Source: Pectobacterium colocasium | GTDB lineage: Bacteria > Pseudomonadota > Gammaproteobacteria > Enterobacterales > Enterobacteriaceae | NCBI RefSeq assembly: GCF_020181655.1 | Contig: NZ_CP084032.1 | Location: 3,906,001-3,970,000, forward strand | Direction of reading: 5' to 3' | DNA length: 64,000 nucleotides | Shown: positions 46,201 through 55,472 of the stretch, in pieces | How the letters are laid out: each line of letters opens with the position of its first letter | How positions within the stretch are numbered: the first letter of the stretch is position 1 | Program-made: the position numbers and the translations under genes | Notes under the pieces: model-generated | Told to the model about the DNA's origin: nothing | The model's database searches: none | Seen by the model: only the letters and a program-made list of their open reading frames with translations

Positions 46201-49200
46201 AAACCCTGACACTGAACCGTTATTTAGATAATACCTTGCAAGGTACACTGGTGGATTATTGCGTCGATACGGTCAGTATCAATGATGGTTATACTACCAG
46301 CACGACAGCGTATGTCTTTGATATCGCAACAGCGACCTGCGATCCAACCGGTGCCGTGTTTAAGTATTACAAAAGCGCCTATTATCCAGGTACAGATACG
46401 CCAGCACTCCCTCGTTTTGGCTATACCGAGAATCGTTACTTCAATGGGTTAACCAAAAAAAACCAGAAGGTTAACGTAGCAGACCAGGATGACTCAGGTC
46501 TTCTGGATGGGCAGCTTATTGAACAAAAAACCTTCGATAGCAACAATATGCTGCTGATTCATGAGCAGAAACATATCAAGGTGTTTACCACGCTCAACGT
46601 CAAAGGCGTACAGCGTGACCTGTTTGGCGGCTACATCCGCTGTATCAACGACACGAGCATCAATGATGGCCTGCTGACCAGCACGAACTACACGTATGAC
46701 AGCCAGTTTGGCAAGCTTGTAGAAGAGACGTTTGATAATGTCACCCGTGATGGTACGGTGGAAACGATCACCAAACACTATGGCTATGCCTATCAGGCCT
46801 ATCCGTGGTTCTTGCTTAAGCACGTTATTGACGTCCCTTTCACCCATTTTGATTCAGTCACCACCCCGGCGAGTGGCGGAAAAAAAGAGGTATTTTCCGG
46901 CAGCTTGCAACAATACCATCCTCAGTCACGCCAGCACCCCATTTCTGGCAACCCGGCACCAACCGTGTGGGCAACAAGTAACGCATATATCCTGCAACAG
47001 GCACCTGACAATACAACGCCAGAGAACCCACATCTCATCACCGCCAATCCAGGCGCATCGTGGTTGAAGGTCAGTCGCGTCCTACACAGGAGTTTTTATG
47101 GGGCGATTACCTGCGGGAGTGACGCCACGGAACAGATAGAAAGTACGCTGTGGGATAAAAACGAAATTCTGCCTGTCGCTACCTTCACCAGCAAAGACGA
47201 TAACAGCTGTGATTTTGTCGGTTTTGAACCCTATGAAACCTATCCATCGCGCTGGCAACTAGCGAATGGCAAGGGAACGATGGCAGACGCTCTCATCTCT
47301 GGCGATGCCTGCACGGGCACCAATAGCTTTAAGCTGACGGCCCATAGCGCTCTATTGCGAACAACGCCATTGCAACACACGCAAACAACCATCATTGCTG
47401 GCTGGATAAAAGCGGAAAAAGGGTTTCTGACCAACGCGGGCAACGTTTATCTGGAAACGCGCTCAGGAAGCGGTGAACGTAAAAAAGTGGCAGTTATCCC
47501 TACCCATGAAGCGAAATGGGTGTACTGGCAGGCGGTCATCGACTATCAGGGAGACGGAGCCCCTCTCCCGCTTACGGTGTCATTCACCAATGAAAAGTCC
47601 TCCGCTTATCTTCTGATCAACAATATCAGCATTACCCCGTTGACCAGCAACATGGAAGCAAAATGCTACGATCCGATCTACTGGGATGAAACAGCCACAC
47701 TCGGCAATAATGCCAACATCACACGTTATGGTTACGATCCACTGCGTCAGAAATTCACCGAAGTCGGTCCACAGGAAAACAGCAAAAGAGGTTCGGTAAG
47801 TTACGCGACGAGAAGCTGGAATAACGCACAGCCCTTTGCCTATCCTCAAAACGACCCGTCCAGCAGTTGTGACATCATGGCGGCTGAAGGCGGCCTCTAC
47901 GAAACCTTTATGGACGGCGAACAAACCTGGGAGCGGTGGATCCGGGATGGCGCTTCTGCCTGGCGTCTCAATAACGGTCAGCTTTGTCACACAGGTTCCG
48001 CCGTTAACACCATTTCATGGCGACCCACTCAGCAACATGGCCGCTATGCTATCGGCGTCACACTATCTTCTGGCGCGCCTCAGACTGTCGCTTTTGGCAT
48101 CACTATCGGCAATCGACTCAGCGTCAAATGGCTATCATCAACGGGCTGGACGCTGGAGCTGGATGGCACAACATACAAAAACAGCAAGATTAATGGTCAA
48201 GTGCCCGCAACCGTCTTGCTGATCCCCGTGAATGGTGCGGTGATCTTACTCGCCGATGGCCGACAAGTTTTCGCAATAAAAAGCCCGACACCGCTGAGTG
48301 GAGAATGCGTTTTTTCAGCACAGGGCGAGCTGCAACTCGCTAACCCAGTGACATATCGCTCCCCTCAAATCTCAATGAGTTATAAAAATGCTAATCGGCA
48401 GGATATACAGTCTCAGGTGCTAAATGGTACCCAGTGTCTGGTTAAAGAAAAATGCTATGACGCACTAGGGAACTGCATTGCTGAAACCAAGATAGCGACG
48501 TTTGACGACACGCTCTTCGGCTACCGTTCAGGATTTGTCAGCGGGCTAGATAGCGCAACGGGCATAATGAGTGGCGAAATCAGCACGCGTTATCCACAAG
48601 ATGAAGGATACCCTTACAGCGGCACGCGTTATGAAGCGTCATCACTCGGGCGACCGCTCAAAAAAGGGTTACCCGGTAAACTGTTTGCCCTTACTGACAG
48701 CAATAACCATACCACCCAGATTAAGTATGCCGTTGCCGATCAGAAAAGCATCGCGGGCATTCTGTATCGACCAGGCGAGTTATTGGTTACCGCGCTGACC
48801 GATGCGAATGGTTCCCAGGTTCTGGAAATTAAAGATCGCAGAGGGCAAACGTTAGGTAAACAGACCAATGCGGATAACACGGTTGTTGATGCCGTTCAGC
48901 AAGTTTTTGATGCTGCGGGGAATATCTGCCAAATTCTGCATCCGAACGCCTTTTTATCAGGCAACGACACCGGAGCTTTTACCACCCACAATCGCTATAA
49001 CTTCTTGCAGCAGCTCATATCCCGAACGACGCCAGATACAGGAGAAACGCGCTATATCTACGATTCCGCAGGCCGTCTACGCTTTAGTTCAACGCCATTA
49101 ACGGTTGAGAAAGGCACCGTTCTCTATAAGAAATATGACATTCTGGGTCGTATCATTGAGGAGGGAGAAATTACGCGTTCCTGGGGAGATGGCACCCAAC

Positions 49201-51491
49201 TACAGAGCATAGCGAACAGCGATCCGCATTACCCGCAAAACAACCACTGGGAAACCCAGAACAGTTATGACGGAACAGGAGAAGACGTCACATTGCGTGG
49301 GCGTTTATGGAAAACACAGAAACGAAACGCCAGCGGAGCGATCATCGAAAATAGCTACGGCTACGATCGCTATGGCAATACGACACGCACTACATTGAGC
49401 GTGCCGGAGCACGTCGCGCAAACCACGACATATACTTACAACAATCTGGGTAATACCACGCGTATTGATTACCCCGCGGGCGCCCCCATCCCCAGCGTCA
49501 TATATACCTATAATGACATGGGGCAGAACACGGCTATCGGAACAGAGAACGAACCAGCGAAATTTGCCCAATATCGCTATCACGCGGATGGCAGCCTCGC
49601 CGGAGAACAGCTTAATAACACAGGAAGCCGCCCACTGTTGCGCCGTCTGGCCTACAATTCTCCCGGATGGATAACAGAGATAGCGAACCAGTACGCTGAC
49701 GGTAGCCCGCTTCTCAAGCATACTTTTAGCTACACATCCGGTGGCTATAACGGTTCAGGTTACTACAACGGTAACATTGCCAGCGCCACCAGCGAGAACA
49801 GCATTAATCCAGAAAATACATTTACTTACCGCTACCAGTACGACAAGCGCAGCCAGTTGATCGTCGCTCAGCACAGCACTAACGCTGATTACAGCCTTGG
49901 TGTCGGCCATCCGCTCACCTTCGATCCTAATGGCAATATCTTGTCTCTTCAGCAAGGCACGGCACGGCGTACATATGATTACTTAAAGAACAGCAACAAG
50001 GTTACCGCCGTCCATCACGATAATGCGCCAACACAGCACTACCGCTATGACACGTTCGGCAACGTCACTGCCTCATCGCATCGCCAGATTGCACGTATCG
50101 ACTACAATGCGCTGAATAATTTACCGCTGTTTGTTTCACTGGAAGATGGCCATTCGCTGGAGTTTACCTATAACGGCCTTAACCAGCGTGTCATCAAAAG
50201 GCATAGCAACGGCGCACAAACGTTGTATGTACATGGGCTGAGTGACTTTCCGCTGATGGAGTCAGGGGAACAAGACACCCAGTATATCTATGGCATTGGT
50301 GGCCTGCTGGCGCTGGTGAAAAACCATACAACATACTATGTGTTGAAAGACTTACAGGGGTCAGTGCGAGCCGTCATTGCTGACGACGGCACCGTTGCTA
50401 CCATGCTGGACTACATGCCGTTTGGTCAGCGATTTGCCAATAGCGTTGGTACCCCAGAGATCGTGCACTATCGCTATACTGGCCAAGAGTTTGATGCGGA
50501 GCTGGCACTCTACAACTATCGTGCGCGTTTCTATGACCCTCAGCTTGGTCGTTTCTACTCGTGCGACCCGAGATTCCAATACGGTGGCCCTTTCGTTTAC
50601 TGCTACAACAACCCTGTCAACCAAACCGATCCTTCAGGAGAAATAGCGCCCATTCTGGTCATTTTGCTCATGGGGGCGCTTGTTGGTGCAGTGCTTGGCG
50701 GCGGCATGGCCGCCTACACTGGCATTCAATCCGGGCTAAAAGGTGGCGCACTGGCAGGTTACATCTTTGCCGGAGCAGGTATCGGCGCTGTTGCGGGTGC
50801 ACTATCCGCAGCAGGCGGGGTCGGCGCTTTTGCTGCCGGGTCGGCAGCGGCGGCGGCAACATCGACAACCGCTGGCGGCATCATCGCCGGCTCATTTGTC
50901 GGCGCAGTATCTGGAGGAGTCATTGGCGCAGCACAAGGCGTCAGCCAACATTTTGTCAATGATGCCTTTGGCGTCGCCAACTCGGGAACCTGGCAGCAAT
51001 CCATGCTCAGCGGCGCGATTACGGGGGCGATTGGTGGGGCGATTACTGGCGCAGTCTCCGGCGCTGGCGGTGCGTTTGCCCACCAACAGTCGAAGATTTA
51101 CGACAACATTCTGGGTGCGGGTAATCGGCTTTCATTCAGCCCGTCATCACTTACGGATGTCAGCAACGCTTACAGCTCGTTTGGCAGCCTCGGTATCGTA
51201 CCGCAGTTCACTTGCCTCAGCCGTATTCCCGTCATAAAAACGCTGCAAAGCCTCTCATTGGGCAAATTAACGATACCCGCGTTTGGCAGCCTGACCGGAG
51301 CGATAGCCAAACAGGGAGTGAAACCCTTTATTCCCACATCTGGCGGAGCAAGCAGCTCGTCATCGACAGCAAAAAGTCAGCTTCCATCATTCTACGGGAA
51401 ACAGGCTTACAACCCGTCGATGAGCGGCAGTGTAGGGATGCAGTCAGCACTCATTATGAATCCAGCGAACTGGAGCAATAACAAGGCGTAA
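43287..51491 (+). CDS. Giant SpvB/Rhs-type YD-repeat protein, putative toxin
   Basis: A 2734-aa protein, much longer than classical enterobacterial Rhs (about 1400-1600 aa). The N-terminus resembles the SpvB/TcB start (INLPLDLVSL, TSILGLGWKLPFERIEVETRG). About 470-900 has recurring W-rich strands like a beta-propeller. A jelly-roll-like segment follows near 1320-1450. From about 1850, YD/Rhs repeats appear (YDSAGRLRFS, YDILGRIIEEG). The Rhs core motif YRARFYDPQLGRFYSCDP is near 2410. The variable C-terminus is Gly/Ala-rich with glycine-zipper membrane segments (about 2455-2610), then a Ser-rich tail. No PAAR domain or signal peptide. A pore-forming or membrane-acting toxin tip is inferred. 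No immunity gene follows. Confidence 0.88.
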   Translation: MSNSTNSQTPQIRPGQFEKNINNIFKDSVNLFRGDINLPLDLVSLKGRNKLDVKVTASYGSNVKNEIHQSNASAPTSILGLGWKLPFERIEVETRGNASPGDNTYQIYTNNSATELIRTKNEWHRATLPSNNIDTLNKGKIDSAIQSQFIESGIEIDINARVSTVNANQQWQIIDSQNQRTFIVNRQDDYLNVLSGGFAFECFQYDFSKILYYPEFERWEMVKDDGTSYFYGGITATQHAIQWKVRWGNWSGQSALTHSGDKTLLQSRFAATWNLAQIKSLWGDTITFSYDVVEQQVGDSGLSFTKACYLLTITDMFNRTINFNYKEKQYDIHSPASPREYLSPHWNTPYTQIPDNQPSPYQDRYETRYLDHIVVNNPQGDLLYAVQLGYDVSSNFSHYTKNDYLYGDTVKRTLTSIQRKYANQCSLPDLQLSYWAVGNVNAGALSRAITPDGADIAYRYKQQTLPLCDRQQQITNPWPRAAKPRVWFGADYVVSLWLNESTDQIHVTLYTWLGRWQQWTPQQQIIKAAFDINSVNVITSADFACLTYSSPQNGKSGVHVYHKDNRKWGEWFEAAPIIEKTAHLQLAAGDNFFVTCDKDHRKLVRYTWNNFAKSWGIEERSSDLTANKPNNKPYITATNKYYAILDYAPESGGMHHNTFTLYYQDGDEQWHTGASTTLTFTIGGANPENSFGFASSASFIALTYITQEASLSVDYTIKVLEWDAAFSTIKSVDFPCRLPKSHPSKVITIPFIARFINNSMIASGPHLLRYNGASWLFNKSLNFRDTCSDQDINWYAYGTDYAIAVSNRESAVQAKLIGYDPVTHIARWDNSATDLYSKDGPTSARKVHFFPTAGADIATMGNRIYQRGSSRNWQDAVNHYQEVPYEIDSTTMINQGPRFISYLNLAGSAVKDTTVWPFLNQNLANKDVIVQRYFTQINADGQIKTNINGQYPSGLSTFVTYLPLEKSFDNAETLTLNRYLDNTLQGTLVDYCVDTVSINDGYTTSTTAYVFDIATATCDPTGAVFKYYKSAYYPGTDTPALPRFGYTENRYFNGLTKKNQKVNVADQDDSGLLDGQLIEQKTFDSNNMLLIHEQKHIKVFTTLNVKGVQRDLFGGYIRCINDTSINDGLLTSTNYTYDSQFGKLVEETFDNVTRDGTVETITKHYGYAYQAYPWFLLKHVIDVPFTHFDSVTTPASGGKKEVFSGSLQQYHPQSRQHPISGNPAPTVWATSNAYILQQAPDNTTPENPHLITANPGASWLKVSRVLHRSFYGAITCGSDATEQIESTLWDKNEILPVATFTSKDDNSCDFVGFEPYETYPSRWQLANGKGTMADALISGDACTGTNSFKLTAHSALLRTTPLQHTQTTIIAGWIKAEKGFLTNAGNVYLETRSGSGERKKVAVIPTHEAKWVYWQAVIDYQGDGAPLPLTVSFTNEKSSAYLLINNISITPLTSNMEAKCYDPIYWDETATLGNNANITRYGYDPLRQKFTEVGPQENSKRGSVSYATRSWNNAQPFAYPQNDPSSSCDIMAAEGGLYETFMDGEQTWERWIRDGASAWRLNNGQLCHTGSAVNTISWRPTQQHGRYAIGVTLSSGAPQTVAFGITIGNRLSVKWLSSTGWTLELDGTTYKNSKINGQVPATVLLIPVNGAVILLADGRQVFAIKSPTPLSGECVFSAQGELQLANPVTYRSPQISMSYKNANRQDIQSQVLNGTQCLVKEKCYDALGNCIAETKIATFDDTLFGYRSGFVSGLDSATGIMSGEISTRYPQDEGYPYSGTRYEASSLGRPLKKGLPGKLFALTDSNNHTTQIKYAVADQKSIAGILYRPGELLVTALTDANGSQVLEIKDRRGQTLGKQTNADNTVVDAVQQVFDAAGNICQILHPNAFLSGNDTGAFTTHNRYNFLQQLISRTTPDTGETRYIYDSAGRLRFSSTPLTVEKGTVLYKKYDILGRIIEEGEITRSWGDGTQLQSIANSDPHYPQNNHWETQNSYDGTGEDVTLRGRLWKTQKRNASGAIIENSYGYDRYGNTTRTTLSVPEHVAQTTTYTYNNLGNTTRIDYPAGAPIPSVIYTYNDMGQNTAIGTENEPAKFAQYRYHADGSLAGEQLNNTGSRPLLRRLAYNSPGWITEIANQYADGSPLLKHTFSYTSGGYNGSGYYNGNIASATSENSINPENTFTYRYQYDKRSQLIVAQHSTNADYSLGVGHPLTFDPNGNILSLQQGTARRTYDYLKNSNKVTAVHHDNAPTQHYRYDTFGNVTASSHRQIARIDYNALNNLPLFVSLEDGHSLEFTYNGLNQRVIKRHSNGAQTLYVHGLSDFPLMESGEQDTQYIYGIGGLLALVKNHTTYYVLKDLQGSVRAVIADDGTVATMLDYMPFGQRFANSVGTPEIVHYRYTGQEFDAELALYNYRARFYDPQLGRFYSCDPRFQYGGPFVYCYNNPVNQTDPSGEIAPILVILLMGALVGAVLGGGMAAYTGIQSGLKGGALAGYIFAGAGIGAVAGALSAAGGVGAFAAGSAAAAATSTTAGGIIAGSFVGAVSGGVIGAAQGVSQHFVNDAFGVANSGTWQQSMLSGAITGAIGGAITGAVSGAGGAFAHQQSKIYDNILGAGNRLSFSPSSLTDVSNAYSSFGSLGIVPQFTCLSRIPVIKTLQSLSLGKLTIPAFGSLTGAIAKQGVKPFIPTSGGASSSSSTAKSQLPSFYGKQAYNPSMSGSVGMQSALIMNPANWSNNKA

Positions 51492-51498
51492 CCGTATC

Positions 51499-51530
51499 GC
51501 AGATGAGGAAAGTGGCGCGTCCTCATCTGC
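51499..51530. terminator. Inverted repeat after the Rhs-type gene
   Basis: GCAGATGAGGA (51499-51509) pairs with TCCTCATCTGC (51520-51530), 8 nt after the stop codon. A strong stem without a T tract. No gene lies between it and the convergent SDR gene. Confidence 0.6.
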
Positions 51531-51619
51531 CCAACCAATGAAAAGGAGAATGAAATAGACAACGTACCCGTTCATGTTGTGATCTGCGGTTAAGCAGGTG
51601 GTTAAAAAAGCAATACGCC

Positions 51620-52462
51620 TTAGCTTTTCCAGTAACGAGATACGCCCGTCGCGCTGCCGATCAGCCAGTCAAAGGCTCGATCGGATAACAGCCCGCGTAA
51701 AAAGATCATCGGTTTGGCACTGAACCCCACCGCATAACGTGTTTTTGGTCGCCGCGCGCTAACCGCACGGGCAATCGTGTCAGCAATAACGTCTGGAGGT
51801 GACAGGCGCTTACTGTTCGCTTCCCCAATCATCGATTCACTCATTGCCCTCGCCTGAGGCGCGTAGGGACCCGTGCCGGAGACATCACGCAGTTTATTCG
51901 CGGCGATACTCCCCCACTCGGTCTTAATACCTCCCGGCTCAACGATCACCACATCAATACCGAACGGCTTCACTTCCAGTCTCAGGCAGTCACTTATTGC
52001 CTCCAGCGCGAATTTTGTGCCGTGATACCAGCCGCCCAGTGGGGTATACATCTTGCCCCCCATCGAAGAGATGTTGACGATGGTGCCCGCACGCTGAGCA
52101 CGCATGTGGGGCAGCACCAGTTGAATCAGGCGCACGGCGCCAAAAATGTTGACGTCAAACTGTGCCCGAGCCTCATCGGGTGAAACCTCCTCCAGCGCCC
52201 CGTATGAACCATATCCCGCGTTATTGATCAGCACGTCGATACGTCCCGATTTTTTGAGGATGTCATGAATACCGGCCTGCATAGAGGCATCATCGGTGAC
52301 GTCCATCGCCAGCGTGTGGATACCGGCATCGGACAGATTTTGCATTCTGTCGACCCGACGAGCAGCAGCATATACCGTATGGCCCAGCGCTTTTAATCTG
52401 AGGGCCGTCGCCTGCCCGATTCCAGAAGACGCCCCTGTTACTAAAGAAACTTTCGCATTCAT
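51620..52462 (-). CDS. Short-chain dehydrogenase/reductase
   Basis: A 280-aa classical SDR. The cofactor motif TGASSGIG sits near residues 10-17, NNAG follows strand four (LINNAGYG), catalytic Ser is in NISSMGG, and YHGTK supplies Tyr and Lys. An Arg-rich strand-two end (AARRVDR) favours NADPH. It resembles E. coli-type oxidoreductases annotated for retinol or steroid-like substrates, but the true substrate is unknown. It lies 160 nt downstream of the AraC-family regulator on the same strand. Confidence 0.92.
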   Translation of the reverse strand: MNAKVSLVTGASSGIGQATALRLKALGHTVYAAARRVDRMQNLSDAGIHTLAMDVTDDASMQAGIHDILKKSGRIDVLINNAGYGSYGALEEVSPDEARAQFDVNIFGAVRLIQLVLPHMRAQRAGTIVNISSMGGKMYTPLGGWYHGTKFALEAISDCLRLEVKPFGIDVVIVEPGGIKTEWGSIAANKLRDVSGTGPYAPQARAMSESMIGEANSKRLSPPDVIADTIARAVSARRPKTRYAVGFSAKPMIFLRGLLSDRAFDWLIGSATGVSRYWKS

Positions 52463-52622
52463 ATTGGCTATTCCTGTCTGAGGTAAGGTTGCAAATGGGC
52501 CGTTTTCAGCACCGTGTGACTATGGCTGCTACTCTATAAGGCAGCGTGCGCCAATCATCTAGCGCGATACGCCATAGCACTTGCCGATTGCGCCAACCGT
52601 ATTCAGCATGTTCGGCGAACGT

Positions 52623-53663
52623 TCAGTGGCGCGATGGAGAGGATGAAATTGATCGCCGCGATCGGATTGTCTGACGCGCATTGTCGGGCGTTTGCCCTGT
52701 CCATCCCTGAAATGCACGATAGAACGAGTTAGGGTCTTCAAAGCCAAGAAGAAAAGCAATTTCACCGCCGGACATCGTGGAGTTAGCCAGATAATGTCGG
52801 GCCAGTTTCTCTCTGGTACGGTTAACCAACACCCGGAAGTTCTCTCCCTCCTCCTCTAAGCGACGCTGTAGCGTCCGCTTGCTCATCGCCAGACGCTCGG
52901 CAACGGTATCAATGGTTGCCGTGTTGCTGGGAATTAACTCCAGCAATAAGGCTTGCACACGCTCGGCGATCGCTGCGGCGGCATCCAGTTCACTCAAACG
53001 CCGACGTAATTCAGGTTCAAATACGCGCCACATACCTTCATTGACGGTCAGAAACGGGCGAAGGGCATCTGCGGCGGAGAACGTCACACTCAAATTCGGA
53101 TCGTGCTGTACTGCTACGCCGAAAAAGGCCTTGTAGTGCGGCGCATAAGCGGCGGAAAGAGGAACGGGCAGGCTGACGCGTTTGGCCTTAACGGGTTCAC
53201 GTGTCGCCAGCCGAGCCAGCCGAACCAGAAAGGCGATCTCTGCAACCTGTAATGAAGCAGGGACATCTCCCTGTGCAAACAGCCAACGCGGTGAAATGTT
53301 CAAATCACCATTGTCGGCAACATCAATATCCAGACGCATAGGGAGTATCAACTGTTTGTACCTGGCAAGCCGTTGCGTTGCCTGCATCAGATTCGCACTA
53401 CAGAGCGCCGCGAAAAGAGGAGGATCAAAGAGTTCCGCGGTGACCAGTTCGATAAGTTTCAAGGGAAATAATGGATCGTCAGCTTCTGTCTCCAGACTGC
53501 GCCAAAACCGAAAGTAATCCTCCACGGAAAGCGTCTGTTCTCCACGGGCAAAGAGATCTTCCGGTAACCCCGCCCGGCGCAGGACATGCTCAGGCCGAAA
53601 TCCAAAATCCTTTAGCAAAGCCTGCCAGCCAATATCTAAAGAAAAACCCTGATTACGAGTCAT
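52623..53663 (-). CDS. AraC-family transcriptional regulator
   Basis: A 346-aa regulator: an N-terminal arabinose-binding-domain-like region of the OruR/ArgR type (about 20-205) and a C-terminal double HTH (about 235-335, with MSKRTLQRRLEEEGENFRVL and IAFLLGFEDPNSFYRAFQGWTG). By position it probably controls the SDR gene downstream. The inducer is unknown. Confidence 0.9.
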   Translation of the reverse strand: MTRNQGFSLDIGWQALLKDFGFRPEHVLRRAGLPEDLFARGEQTLSVEDYFRFWRSLETEADDPLFPLKLIELVTAELFDPPLFAALCSANLMQATQRLARYKQLILPMRLDIDVADNGDLNISPRWLFAQGDVPASLQVAEIAFLVRLARLATREPVKAKRVSLPVPLSAAYAPHYKAFFGVAVQHDPNLSVTFSAADALRPFLTVNEGMWRVFEPELRRRLSELDAAAAIAERVQALLLELIPSNTATIDTVAERLAMSKRTLQRRLEEEGENFRVLVNRTREKLARHYLANSTMSGGEIAFLLGFEDPNSFYRAFQGWTGQTPDNARQTIRSRRSISSSPSRH

Positions 53664-53932
53664 GAAATCTCCATTGTCGCGTGAAAAGCAGGCTACACGT
53701 AAGCCCTACAGCAATGAGTATATGCCAATGCGCGATGCCCGATATATGCAATGTGCGCCAGAAAACCCGCAATGGGTGCCATTCATGTATCGAGTTATAG
53801 GGTGTGAAAGAATTGGTCTGCCCCTCTATCAATAAGTGGATGGGCATATCCGTCTATTCCGCTGCTATTTTATTACTACAAATATCAGCCTGATTTTCAG
53901 CGCCTGTCCGCGACAACATGAGAGTAAAAATA

Positions 53933-54388
53933 ATGCCTTCAAACCAACAGATCATGGTGAATTCCGTCGAGCCACAAGATTACGATCAGTGGCTACCTTA
54001 TTGGCAAAATTATCAGGCGTTCTATAACGTCCAGCTTAGCGATAACGTCACTAAAACCACCTGGGAGCGCTTTTTTCACCCCGACATCCCGGTGTATTGC
54101 TCGGTAGCCAGGGACGGTTTACGCATTGTCGGTTTCGTGCACTTTGTTTTTCACGATTCCACCTGGGGAATAAACCGCTATTGTTACTTAGAAGACCTTT
54201 TCGTTGATTCAACCGCGCGCGGAAAAAATATTGGAAAGAAATTAATTGAATATGTGAAAGAAAAGGCACAAGAAGAACGCTGCGATCGGCTGTATTGGCA
54301 TACGCAGGAAACCAATAAAACAGCTCAGCGACTTTATGATTGGGTCGCAGAAAAACCCGGCGTAATTGAATACAGAATGCCGCTTTAA
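53933..54388 (+). CDS. GNAT-family N-acetyltransferase
   Basis: A 151-aa GNAT acetyltransferase. The acetyl-CoA loop is RGKNIGKKLIEYV near residues 98-110, after the beta-4 YLEDLFVDSTA. The C-terminal W..ETNKTAQRLYDWV helix is typical of the amino-acid or polyamine acetylating subgroup. ATG 53933 is taken, since GAGAG lies upstream; an in-frame ATG at 53918 would add five residues. Acceptor unknown. Confidence 0.85.
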   Translation: MPSNQQIMVNSVEPQDYDQWLPYWQNYQAFYNVQLSDNVTKTTWERFFHPDIPVYCSVARDGLRIVGFVHFVFHDSTWGINRYCYLEDLFVDSTARGKNIGKKLIEYVKEKAQEERCDRLYWHTQETNKTAQRLYDWVAEKPGVIEYRMPL

Positions 54389-54434
54389 CTGTAGTGCTTA
54401 TGCAGAGTGAAACCACCCTGTAAATAACGCCCGC

Positions 54435-55472
54435 CTACCTCACCCGCCGAACCGACTCTCTGACCACCACCTGTCCGGCCAGCTCCGTGCGCTGGGCAAT
54501 ACCGAGCGCCTGTGAAGGCGTCATTTGCTGCGCCAGTAGCTGTAGCGCCGCGCGGGCGATGGTCTCAAACGGCAGATGCACCGTGGTGAGTGAAACCGGC
54601 AGCATGTCGAACGGCAGGATATCATCCATCCCCATGACGGAGATATCCTCCGGCACCCGTAACCCGTGCTGATACAGCGCGTCGATCACGCCGATGGCCT
54701 GATTATCCGCCGCGCAGAAAATCGCGGTCACCCCCAGTCTGTCGGGATTCGCCGTCAACCAGCGCAGCAGCGCGTCACGCGCCGTACGCGGGTGAAAATC
54801 CGGCAGCGAGAGGATCAGATCGTCATCCACCGCAATCCCTGCCTGCATGAGCGCATCCCGATAGCCGCGCTCACGCTGTTTGATCGTCATGCGTGACGTC
54901 CAGGTCAGGTGCAGGATCCGCGTATGCCCTTGCTCGATCAGGTAACGCACTCCCGCCGCCGCCGCATAGTGGTTGGCGGGCGTGACGCTGCTCAGGCGCA
55001 TCGAGGGATCTTCACCGTTAATCAGCACCGCCGGAATCCCGCTTTCCGCCACGGCGTTCAGCAGGGTCGGATGATCGTCATTCACGATCAGAATGCCGCT
55101 CTCTTTTCCGCCCTGAAGCTCACGCAACAGCTGCTGTTCGTTAATGGTGTCGTGCTCCCCCAAAAACGGACGCAGCTGGATATTGCGTTGCAGACAGAGC
55201 GTTTTCAGGGCGTTAATCAGCGTCAGCGACACCAGATTGTATTCGCTCTCCAACATCAGATTACGCGGCGTCGCGAGCAGAATGTGGCGCAGCGGTTCCG
55301 TCTGCGCGACGGTCGCTTTAGCCACTTTATGCAGCGGATAGCCCTGTTCGGTGGCGATCGCCATAATATGCTGCCTGACTTTGGCACTGATCGGCGCCGT
55401 GCCGTTCAGCGCGCGGGAAACCGTGCTGATGGAAACCCCCGCGCGGTCGGCAATATCCTTGAGTGTCGCCAT
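54435..55472 (-). CDS. LacI-family repressor of the carbohydrate operon
   Basis: A 345-aa LacI/GalR-type regulator. The HTH is at residues 2-22 (TLKDIADRAGVSISTVSRAL), the hinge to about 60, and a periplasmic-binding-like sugar domain follows (AIFCAADNQAIGVIDALYQHG; MGMDDI). The ATG at 55472 shares a base with the stop of the upstream permease gene (TAATG), fixing the start. A longer open frame exists upstream but overlaps the permease. It is the last gene of the operon starting at 62219 and probably acts on the twin palindromes at 62354 and 62550. Confidence 0.93.
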   Translation of the reverse strand: MATLKDIADRAGVSISTVSRALNGTAPISAKVRQHIMAIATEQGYPLHKVAKATVAQTEPLRHILLATPRNLMLESEYNLVSLTLINALKTLCLQRNIQLRPFLGEHDTINEQQLLRELQGGKESGILIVNDDHPTLLNAVAESGIPAVLINGEDPSMRLSSVTPANHYAAAAGVRYLIEQGHTRILHLTWTSRMTIKQRERGYRDALMQAGIAVDDDLILSLPDFHPRTARDALLRWLTANPDRLGVTAIFCAADNQAIGVIDALYQHGLRVPEDISVMGMDDILPFDMLPVSLTTVHLPFETIARAALQLLAQQMTPSQALGIAQRTELAGQVVVRESVRRVR

